DNA of 64,000 nucleotides from Sorex araneus. Taxonomy: Eukaryota; Chordata; Mammalia; Eulipotyphla; Soricidae. Below, piece after piece: positions 34,201 through 46,200 of this stretch (positions are counted from its first letter, which is position 1; each line of letters opens with the position of its first letter). The position numbers were made by a program, and so were the translations under genes. Under the pieces are notes generated by a model. It did not search any database and was not told the origin of the DNA. It saw nothing but the letters and a program-made list of their open reading frames with translations. The stretch lies in assembly GCF_027595985.1 (NCBI RefSeq), contig NC_073303.1:323883679-323947678 (forward strand), in the 5' to 3' direction.

Positions 34201-37200
34201 TTTCTCCTTCTCGGCTGGCATGGGGCTCTGGCTTAGTTCACAGTCTAGAGACATTGGTGGAAGCAGTTGCTGGTACCCAAAGTAGTTTAGCTGGCCTCTG
34301 GATCGTGGTCAGCAGCAGCTGACTTGTACGTGTACAAATAAACATGTGACTAGCCCAATTTTAATGTAGAAAAAAAGCCAAAACTGTTGATACAGTTTTT
34401 GAATCAATAGTGATTAGATAGCAAAGCTGAAATACTAAAATCAATAGATACAGAAAATAAATTTATGTGAAAATTGTCATCTGATTGTAGTGTTAAGACC
34501 AAAGTTGATTTTTAATAAACTATTGCTTTCAGTTATTTTGACTTTTTTTTTATTAAATCACTGTGAGATAGTTACAAAGCTTTCATGTTCAAGATTCAGC
34601 CATACAGTGATCCCATCCCTCCGCCAGTGCACATTTTCCACCACCAGTGTCCCCAGTATACCTTCCCCGCAATCCCAGTCCTCACCCTGCCTCCATGGCA
34701 GACAATTTCCCCAATACTCTCTACTTTTGGGCATTATGTTTTGCTTGAATTTTCCCACCACCATTCAAGCCTACCTACCTGCCGGGGCAGACGCTTGATC
34801 ATTTATTGTCCATTGCTCATTTTGAATATCTTGGGTGTCATGGCCGCGCGCTTCTGGAATCCTAGATTGTAAATGGTTGGGTTCCAGAGACATTTCTGTA
34901 GGCGCTAATCCATTTTGGGATTCAGTTGGGTGTCTCTGGACTGGTGTGCTAAGATGGCCTGTGGAGGCACATTGTGGGGGTGACAGCCAAGCCGACGAGC
35001 GAGTAGAGAGGGTTGGGAAAGGACAGCCTGGTGCCTCTGCAGCCATGTGGCATGGAGATTCGGTCCTGGAACCGACGTACAGGAAGCTCTTGGTCCCCAG
35101 GATTCCATCTGGAGTAGGTGGGGAGACTGCACCTGCTCCATCTGGAGTGCCCCTGTGAAATTGGCCCGGTATGGGGCCCGGAGAGATCTCTGGTGCTGGT
35201 GTCTTCTGGGACTCCCTGCTGTGTCTCTGGCTTTTGATCTCTTTCCAGATTTATTTATGGGTCTCTGAAGCAAGGCCAGTAATAGAGTTTGCAGGGGGTG
35301 GCTGTCAGTGCTTCCATGTGTATTGGGAAGTAGGGGGAGGCAGCCCACCTCAACTCCGAGAAAGCCTGGAGATTTTAGTCACAAAACCCACATACCTGAA
35401 TTTTCACCAGGGAATGGTAGCACAGTGGGTAGGGCGTTTGCCTTGCACTCAACCGACCCAGGTTCAATTTCGTTCCTCCTTCTCGGAGAGCCTGGCAAGC
35501 TACCCATGGCTTACTCAGTATGCCAAAAACAGTAACAACAAGTCTCACAATGGAGACGTTACTGGTGCCCACTCAAGCAAATCAAAGAACAAAGGGATGA
35601 CAGTGCTGCTTTTTTGTGTGAGTGCTTGTCACAAGAATAGTTGCTTTCTTTTTGTTAGTGAAATCATTTTTTAGTATTACATTTTAACCCCTCTATTGAC
35701 TTTCTAGTATGTATTGAAATTATTCCTATGAATTGTAATTTGCATCTTTTATTTAAAGTAAATATACTTCTGTGCATAAACTATAGAATTCTTGCAGCAG
35801 TATTTCTACATTAATACTCAATGCCTTCTTATCCAAATATATTACTGAGGTGCTTGTGGTACTTTTTTCAGTAGTGATGGTTTTTTTGGTGTGTATTTCC
35901 CATATTCAAGTAGCTGTGGTAGGTCTGTGTTAGATCCCAGTCACCTGTACCTCTGGTAATTAAATCCTGTGCTCCCCATTAAATGAATTGAGGAAGAAAA
36001 CTCCTCAGTTGGGTGATGATTCAGGCCAGAAGAATTCCACAGGAAGCAGTGGAACTGGAAATAGAAACAGGCCTTTGTCATTGGTAGCTGTGCCGATGGC
36101 TTTTGTAATGGGCGAGAGGGTGACTAACGGAGAAAGTGGAGGCGGAATATGACTTGGTCTCGGAGCTTGGTTCTCAAACCAGTGGGGTGGTTTGTTAGAA
36201 ATGAACACTGGGCCTGGCTGCTGACCCATAGTTGGGATTTGAGTAGAAGCTGGCGTTACGCACACAGGCTTGCCTTCAGCGGTGATATTTGAGAGTGACC
36301 CCTCTGGGGATGTTCTCCCGGGCGCTGGCTGTGTGTGGACCAGAGCCGGTATTGCTAATGTCTATCTTTAAGGTAGACACATGTGAGACTGATGAAACAG
36401 TTTGGTCATAGTCAGAGAATTCTAGAGCCTGCATAAAGGTGCCTTCCATGGCATGCTAGCCAGTTGCATCAGGAGAAAACTGAGGCCAACTGAGGCACTT
36501 TTTTACAACGCCCTGATGCATAATAAATAAGGTACATTTCTATGAATAGTAGATCAGAATAACTGGTATTCAACAAATGTCTGCCCTCTGTTAGCTTAAG
36601 TGTGGTAGGTGTTATTTTAAACCCAGTTGGCAATCCCTGCCTTCTTGCTGGGTCATTGTTCTTTATGTGGTTGGGGGGGTGCTGGGGGTTGAGTCCAGAG
36701 ACCACACGTGGGAGGGAGTGCTCTGCTGCGAAACCACAGCTTGCACCTTTAGGGGAGCCATTTAGAAGAGAGGGTTTGCGCTTAGTAGGATTTATGTGAT
36801 TGGGTTTCACAGTTCCCGTCTCTCTGTCCTTCTTGTTGCTGTTGTTACTCTCCTCTGCCACCCTTTGGAGTATCTGTTGTCATTCCACCTTAGGTCCTTT
36901 ATTGGCTTATTGGAGGCTGCATGTTTTTGTTGGAGTTTCTGATGTTTGTTGGCTGCCCTAGAGTTTATAATTAGTGTGGAACTTATTTGGGGTAGGGGTT
37001 TGGGCCACACCTGGCAGTGCTCATAGGTTACTCTGGGCCTTGCACTCAGAAATTACTCCTGATGGTACCCGGGGGACCGTATGGGATATGGGATGCCAGG
37101 GATCAAACCTTGGTTGGCCTCGTGCCAGACAGATGCCCTGCCTGCTCTACGACCATTCCCATCCCACCAACCTTACTTACTACAGTTGGCCTTTCCAGTA

Positions 37201-40200
37201 ACTTCTTCACATACTGTGGAAGAACTTTATGTACTTCATTTTCCTGCTTTTGTGCTATTGCAGTCGTGCATTTACTTCACTTCTGTTCTGAATTCCACGT
37301 ATACTTTTTATCTGTTTTATACACAGACGCTTCTCTTTCGAGGCGATTTTAAAAATAGTAAAAAGACTCATATCTATTTACCATTTCTGCTGCTCTTCCT
37401 TCCTTTGTGTAGATCTAGTATGATTTTTTTCTTGAGGAACAGACTCCTCTTTCTTGTAGTTCCTGTCTGCTGGTGCGGTCTTTTCACTTTCATATGTCTG
37501 AAAACCCTTTTACCTTTGCATTTGGAGCATACACATTTCAGATTTCAAAGATGCTCATTTCCTAGCTTTAGAATTTTAAGTGGCTCTTTTACCTGTAGTG
37601 CCTTGATGTTGGTGCCTGGCCCTCGGGGTTGCGTTATTTCTGTTGAGAAGTCCATTTTCTTTGCCTTCTGTATGTGAGTGTTTCTTGGCTGCATCACAGA
37701 ATGGACTTGGGTTGGGCTCTTGGTCCCTTCAGTTGAGTTATCAGTTCTGTGATGACTCTTGGCCACTCTCACTGCTTTGTGGTTACAAAGTTTCTGTAAC
37801 CTCTTGTCTCGAAGTTTCTAGAGGCAGCTAGAACATACCTGTACAAAAGACTAAGCGTCCTTGACTCTTGCCTTAAAGTTGAAACTAAGGTTTTTCTGTG
37901 ATTCTTTGTGCCTCTCCATCTCATTTAGTCTGTTGTACTTAGGCTGCTTCAAATAGATAAGACTACCTTTTAGTTTCACGGTTTGGTAAGGAGTATTTCT
38001 GATGTCTCTGATAGTTGGTGTGGATGACTACAGCTCAGAGTCTGATGTGATTATTATACCTTCAGCCCTGGACTTTGTCTCACAAGATGAAATGTTGACG
38101 CCGCTGGGGAGGTTGGACAAGTATGCTGCAAGTGAGAACGTATTTAACAGGTACGTGCGCAGTCTTCTCCTCAGAATGGAAGGGGATGCTGTTTATTATA
38201 GTAACCTCAATAGGAAATAAAATTACCAGGTTTAAGAGAAGCTACTAATAACTTATGTGGTCTGAGATACTACATGGGTACCACCTTATAGTAATACTCA
38301 TAATTGTGGCCTGTTTTATACTTTTTTTTTAAACTAGTGAATCACTGTGAGGGTACAGCTACAGATTTATACATTATTGTGCTCATGTTTCCCCCATACA
38401 AAGTTCGAGAACCCATCCCTTCACCAGTGCCCATTCTCTACCACCAGTAAACCCAGTGTCCCTCCCACCCTCCCCAGTCCCGTCTCCCCCCACCCCAAAC
38501 TGCCACTATGGCAGGGTATTCCCTTTCGTTCTCTCTCTCTGATTAGGTGTTGTGGTTTGCAGTAAAGGTGTTGAGCGGCCATTGTGTTCAGTCTCTAGTC
38601 TGCATTCGGCACGCGTCACTCCTCCCCCGCATGACCTCCGACCACATTTTACTTGGTGTTCCCTTCTCTGAGTTGCCCTTATACTGTTTTTTACTTCTTG
38701 GTTCTTACAACAACATAAGCACTTTTTCTCTGCTTTTTGGCAAAAAAAAAAAATAACCTTTGGGATTGGTCATACTTTTGATATCTGTGTAAATCAATCA
38801 CTGAGATGAATATGTAATTTTTCTGTTGAAAATGGTGTACACATTGTGTGCCAGCCTTAGTATTTGGATGTGGGAGTTAATACTTTTGATGCACTATCTT
38901 CAGATGTTGCCCCCAGAATGACTATCACACACCTCTGGAAAATCACTATTCCTTTTCTAAAATTTATTAAAAGTAGATACATAAAGCTCATACTAGTAGA
39001 ATATTATTTAACAGTAAATGTTTTGTGTAATGAATACAAGCTTGCCCAGGATTGCGAATACCAAAGATAGCTACAGTGTATTTTCAGGACTTTGAAAATT
39101 TGTCAAATCAAGTAAAGATGGAAAATATTTTGGCAAATGTGATCTTGTTAAAATCCAGATTGACATTGTCACTTAGGAAATTACAGATGCTATGTAATAA
39201 AATATATAAAATATTTTTCTTTACCCAAGCTTGCTTGCCTTTTTAATTTTTAACTGTTAAGTATTAATGCCACTGAACACTAATTTTCTTTTTCTGTGTA
39301 GACAAATGGTGGCTCGGAGTTTGCTGGATACCTTGAGGGAAGTCTGTGATGATGAGAGAGATTGTATTGCTGTTTTGGAAAGAATTAGCAGATTAGCTGA
39401 TGATTCAGGTATTTATGTAGAGAATGCATTGTTAACCCTTTTTCCACACAGATTATTTTTATGTCAAGTCTGGTGAAGAATTTAATGTGATATGAGAATA
39501 TTTACAAAATGATTTTTTGACTAACCCATCGATGAAAATCAAGTCTCAGATTCTACCCCTCCTACCACATATGGTGCCATGAGCACTGCCAGATGTGAAC
39601 CCAAAACAAAAATGTATGAAACTAAGGTCTGCACATTTTATAATATGTTCACTTAATTGAACAGTTTGATTTTGGAGGGGCTGGAGCAATAGTACAGTGG
39701 ACGCTTGTACATTGCTGAGCGAAGTTCAGTTCCTGGTATCCCAGTGGTCCCTGCCAGACTGCCAGGAGTGATCCCTGATTGCAGAGTTAAGAGTGAGCCC
39801 TGAGCTCCACCAACTGTGACCCAAAAACAAAACCAAAAAAAAGTTTGATTTTGGAAATATAAGATGCTTTTTTTATATGCTCTCACTTGCAAAAACATCA
39901 GTCATCCATCATAAAACAAGTGAAAAAACAAGGGTCTACTTAAAGGGGTACATTGTTTTGAGAGTTTGAAAATGTTTATGAAAATTTAAAAATATGTACT
40001 TTTATTTATTTTGGTTTGGGGGCTACACCCAATAGTGCTCAGGGGTTATTCCTGACTCTGTTCAGAGATCACTCCCGATACAGGGTTCTGGGGATCAAAC
40101 CTGGGTTGGCTGCATGCATGGCAAATGCCCTACCCACTGTACTATCGTTACTGTCACTTTGGCCCCCGAAGTGTGTGTATTTTTTAAAACCAAGGTCTTA

Positions 40201-43200
40201 GGTGAAGAAATTGCCAGACATGGAAAGATTAGAATTACAAAATAGAAGACAGTGGGGATCAGAAGGTATTTAAGGCCATCATGCACCCTTTTTAAGCTTC
40301 ACGTGTCCTTTTTAAAGTTGATTAAGTCTAGAACGCTTCGTTTATGGACTAGGTTAGGTGTTAGTCCTTATGATAGCTCGGAGTTTCTGAAGTGGTGGAG
40401 TTTATGGATAAGCACCGTATTAAAGCAGTGCTGAGTTAGTCGGCATTCCACTGAGTGCAGTATGGCATGGTGTGGATCAGAGAATCCGAAGTATATTTGA
40501 CCTGATACCCCAGTAGGTGGGGAAAAAAGAAAAAGTGACTTGCCACCTCTTCAAAAGTCAGCTGTTTCTACATGATCAAGCAGAAAGCACACTCACACTT
40601 TACTGTCCCCCAGGCCACTCGCCTTCACCTCTGGGGGCTGCTTAGTCGTCTTTGGGAAACACAAGTGCAGATGATGAATGTATTAATTTCTTCCCCTAAC
40701 TGATTGCTTAGTATTATAGACCATGAATGATAAACACGTGGGATTCAGTAGTCTTCTTTTCACTCATGGGGTTGGCCCTGTGCTGGGTTGTGCAAATCCA
40801 AAGCTATGTCTGAAGCCCCGAAATTCTGTTACTTTGGAAGACTGTGTTTGCTCACATTTCTGTTATTTCAATAGAACCGACTGTGAGGGCAGAACTGATG
40901 GAACAGGTGCCTCATATCGCATTGTTTTGCCAAGAAAACCGGCCTTCAATTCCATATGCATTTTCCAAATACTTGCTTCCTATTGTGGTTAGATATCTTG
41001 CAGATCAGAACAATCAGGTGAGAATGCTAGTTACATGTTCTTAATGGGAATTTGTGCAGTATATATGTAAATTGACTTACATGATCTCTTTTGGATATAT
41101 ATTTTCTTTAACTTCATTCTACTTTCAAAATAGCCTGTCTTAGACAATTCTGACAAATCTGTGCATTTCCTTAATGCTGGTTTCTGTGCTGCTAAGGAGC
41201 CATCCTCTCCCTGGGCGCCCTCGTGGAGCTCCTCCAGAGTCATTGGTTCATTTGGGAGATGTCTCTGACCAGAAATGATTTCTGTTCTGTTTCATCTGTT
41301 CCAAAGCAACCAAGTTCTGTCTTTGTAAAAGTTCAAGAAAAGAACCGCAAATCTTAATTTGCAAGGTTTGAAAACTACAGCTATCTTTTATGCTGGGATG
41401 TAAGTCTTCAAACTTGTGAAAAGTAGTAGAGTTTTTAAATATTGTGTAAACACTTTGTATGTATTGTCCCTTATTCCATAGGTGAGGAAAACAAGCCAGG
41501 CCGCGTTGCTGGCTCTGCTGGAGCAGGAGTTGATAGAGCGAGCTGACGTGGAGACCAGAGTGTGTCCTGTCCTGATAGACCTGACCGCCCCGGACAGCAA
41601 TGACGACGTGAAGACAGAAGCTGTGGCTGTAAGGCAAATAGATTTTGGGGTTTGTTATTTTTCTTAGAACACAGGTGTTTGTTTTTTGTTTTTCAATTTA
41701 GGCATTACTTTTATACAGTACAATTATTGATTAATGTATTATATTAATATCAATTAGGAGCCAAAGTGAAGGTACAGCACCCGGGTTCAATCCCCAGCGT
41801 GCCATATGGTTCCCCTTGCTGTGCCAGGAATAATCCATAAGCCCTACTGGATTTGCACTCTTCCCCAGAAAAGAAAATAAAGTAGCTATAAATTAAATTT
41901 GAAATGTATGAGTGAGCTACAAAGGGACATAGGCCTGTTCGAAAAAAGGTGTGTCTTCTGTGGGCCTCACTTGGAAACTAGATGGCTTTAGCATCTGGCT
42001 CTGAAAAAATACCAGGGATATAGTAGATCTCTCCATTTAAGTGTTTCGTTTATTTCATCAGTGTTTTATAGTTTTCAGCACATGTCATGCGTTTTGTTGA
42101 GATTTCATGTTGCCTAAACCAGGCCTTCTAAAACTTTCCCACCCACAACCTTTACACCCAAGAAGCATATCCTTGAAACTACTGCCACAAGCGCCTCAGA
42201 TTCGTTTTCTGCAGCAATTTTCAGGGGTTACTCCTGGCTCTGCACTCAGGGATCACTCCTGGCAGGGTTCAGGGGACCATATGAAGTGCCAGGGGTCAAA
42301 CCTGGGGTGCCTGTATGCAAAAAAAAAAAAAAAAAAAAAATCAAGTGCCCTAACCACTGTGCTATCTCTTTGGCCCCCATGGTTGATTTTGGATTAATTT
42401 TAGTTTCTTATATGGTTGGGAATATTTTACTATTGCCAGCTGTGGAGGGAATTTGTTAAATAAATAATATTCAGCCAGATTTCATGCTCAGTACATCTTC
42501 ATTTTATATGGTATTACATTAGCTGAAGTAGGAATATCAGAATTGCCTTGCTTTGGGTAGTTCTAATTTTGTTGACTGAAAGGTATGAACTGCCACTGTA
42601 GACTCCTTTCTTAGTGATGCTTCTAACTTCAGATCCTTCAGATTCTTTTTATGGATAATTTTTGCTCTTGAGCAGTCACCATTTATTACAAGGAAAAATG
42701 TAGGGGAGTTTTTTGTATCTAAAGTTATCAGGTAGAATTTGGAGTTATTTTTCTGGGTTTGCCATACTTACCATATTATGGTTGATTTTATTGGCAGTTT
42801 ATGTTTATTTTTCTGTTTTTACTCGGCTAAAAAGATTTTTGTAATGTATGCAGTATAATGATGCTGCATTTCATATTTCCACTAATTGCATATGCTTTCA
42901 GTAAGTTGGCAGATTTAACTGCGAAGTCTCAGTTTGATGGTATTTTGAGTGTGTTTCTGTCCTTATTGCAGATAATGTGCAGAATGGCCCCCATGGTCGG
43001 GAAGGACATCACAGAGCGCCGCCTCCTCCCCAGGTTCTGTGAGATGTGCTGTGACTGCAGGATGTTCCATGTGCGAAAGGTACTTGTCAGTCAGCTTCTG
43101 CTGAAGGATACATTGCTCTGGTCAGTGCACCCAGAAGTGAAAATACAAAGATTGCTTGAAAGAACTCTATCTGTGCTCTTTTGAAATGTCAGTGATGCTT

Positions 43201-46200
43201 ATGTTTGTTTCAGGTCTGTGCTGCCAATTTTGGAGATATCTGCAGTGTAGTTGGCCAGCCAGCAACAGAGGAAATGTTGGTAAGTACTGTAGAAACTTAC
43301 ATACCATAAACTCGACACTATGAACACTTGTACCCATTTCCCATCATTACTGCACCATATTTGATGGGGTTCAAATATGGTGTGAACCATCAGAACACTT
43401 ATAATGGCGCTTAGAGGCCTCCCTAAAAGCCTCCGTCCCTCTCAGAGAGCCCAGCAAGCTACCGAGAGTACCCCGCCCGCACGGCAGGGCCTGGCAAGCT
43501 ACCCGTGGCGTATTCAGTATGCCAAAAACAGTAACAACAATGGGCCTCATTCCCCTGACCCTGGGAGAGCCCCCAATACGGCAGCATTAAGAAGGTCAAA
43601 CAAGGAGAGGCTGATAAAATCTCAGGGCCAAACGAGGCTGCCAAGACGAAGAAGGACTAAAATGACTGTTTGCACTTTTTAACACACATACGCTGGCATC
43701 AGAAGCATCCATCGAGGACCTGATGGTGCAAGCGCAGAAGATCAAGTACATCATAGGATTGACCGAGACGAGAAGGTATCGAACACATCATGCCATTTTC
43801 GACACTGGAGAACTGTTCCTCGGAACATGCGTTGCAACAGTAGAGGCGTCGGTGGTGTGAGTGTCCTTGTCAACACAAACTTGGCCATGAGCATTGATTC
43901 ATTCGAATGCCTAACAACCCAAATTGGATGCTTACGTTTGAATAGATTGTGGCTCATTGCCGGCAGTTTCTATCTTCATCGTCTACACACCAACATCCAA
44001 CTACAGCGAAGAAGAAATTGAGAAGTTCTACATGGAGCTGGAAAAGTTTTATAAAGAAGACCACATCTTCTACAAGGTCATTGTCGGTGATTTTAACGCC
44101 AAGATAGGACCTAGAAGTTCACCTGAAGAACTCCACATCAGGACCCATGGCCTAGAATGGAACGAACAGGGTGAGAGACTGAGTTATCATGTTGACCAAC
44201 ACCATCCATGGCAACTCGCAGTTCCAGAAGGCCAAATCAAAATGTTGAACATTGGAGTCTCCTGGTTCTTCCACAACAGAATTGACCACATCATATTCAA
44301 TTGACAGTTTTGCCTGTCCGATGTTGCTGTTGTCCCAAAATTCCAGACGGGATCAGACCACCGTCTCCTTCGTGCTAAATTCTACTTCCCGGAGCAGGGA
44401 GAAAGGGCTGCAAAGTTTAAGAAGAAAACCCTAAAGAAGACCACCAACTGGGAGCTCTTTGGCACTATTGCAGCAATATGGGAAGATGTTGTTGTTGACA
44501 ACATCGACGAGGAATACGATTGACTGGTTCAGCACGTCCATGACTGCAAGGAATGCAGAGAGAGAGAAAGCCACAAAAAGACATCTGTATTCGGAAACTT
44601 TTTTTTTTTTAAAAGGCCAACTATCATTTTTATTTCATTTTTACCTTGATACTACAGCATCATCCCTTGTGGGATCTACTTATTAAAATGAACACACATT
44701 TATTATAAACCTATCGTATTAAAAATAACTGACAACAATATAATAAATGGGCAGAGCATATACTAGGAGTAACTTCTAAGCACAGAGCTTGAGTAGCCCT
44801 CGAACACTTCAGAAACTCTCGAGCTCATTCGCCAACGTGGTTTGGCGAGAGCCTCAGGCTAACAAGCTAACGTCTGAGCTCACAAAGCTGTGGAGAGAAG
44901 CGATAAAGGGAGACCTCCAAGAGAGAAGAGCAGCAGTGTGGGCCAATGCAGCAGAAGCCGGGAAAAGTATTCGCAACACTCGCTGTCCTTCACTAACTAT
45001 AAGACCAAGATGACTGCTCTCTGACATCCTGGTGTATCTATCACATCTTCCAGAAGGGCAATGGAAAAGGTTATCCACGACTTCTACTTGGATCTCTTCG
45101 ATAGCCATGTCCACCTGCCCACATACCAAATTCCACAGGGTGGATGTCATTCCCAACGTCCTCCCTTCCTAAATCCGACATGCTATTTCGTCGGTAAAGA
45201 AGCATACAGAATCCGGTCCAGACAAGGTCTGACATGAACAGCTGAAGAATCTGCCGCCAGTACTTGTCAATATACTGGCTCGGCTCTTAATACGCTACCG
45301 GTCCAAATGCAAGGTTCCATCCCAATGGGAAACTAGCAGGACAAAAAGGGCGACGTCCACGACATCGGCAGTTATCACCCAATCTGCCTGTTGTCTATCG
45401 TCTACAAGTTATTCACTTGAGTCATCCTGAATAGGATTGGCAGAACACTAGACAAAGGACAACCATGCGAGCAAGCCAGGTTCTGAAAAGGATTAAGCAT
45501 GATTGACCATGTCCACATGGTGACCAAACTCATTGAAGTTTCTCGAGAGTTCAAGATGCCGCTCTGTCTGTTCATTGATTTAAAGGCCTTTGATTCTGTT
45601 GAGACTGAAGCCGTCATCAAAGCCCTAGCCAAACAGGGCGTTCAAAGTCAGTAGTCAAGATCCTCCGTGAGCTGTATTGTGGATTCACCATCAGGATCTC
45701 TCCATTCTACAAGGAAATGATCATCAACGTACAGAGAGGGGTTTGACAAGGTGATACTATTTCATGGAAACTCTTCAGTGCCACCCCCGAAAACATCATG
45801 TGACAACTGGAATGGGAAGGAATGGGAGAGAAGATAGACGGTCCGCAACTACACCACTTCTGCTTCACTGATGACATTGTTCTAAAAACATCAAATATCA
45901 GCCAAGCGGCACAAATGCTGGCTGACTTCGACTGTGAGTGTGGAAAGATCAGACTGCAGCTGAATCTCACGAAGACAGTGTTCATGAGAAACGAACTAGT
46001 TCCTGGTGTTCCATTTGCTCTCAACAGAATGAACATCTGCAAATGCAGCAGTTATGTGTACCTGGGTTGAAAACTCAAAATGACAATCTGGCGCCAGAAC
46101 TGCGCAGGAGGAAGAGAGAGGTGTGGAACACCATCAAGAGCATTGAAGAAGTGGCAAAGAGGACAAAGAACCTCCGGCTCCAGGCACATCTTTTCGACTC

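Noticed and set aside
43080..43180. Exon 7 continuing past 43079 (open frame to 43184)
   Set aside because: The family sequence after VRK continues with exon 8, and a good donor and acceptor bound the 134-nt intron.
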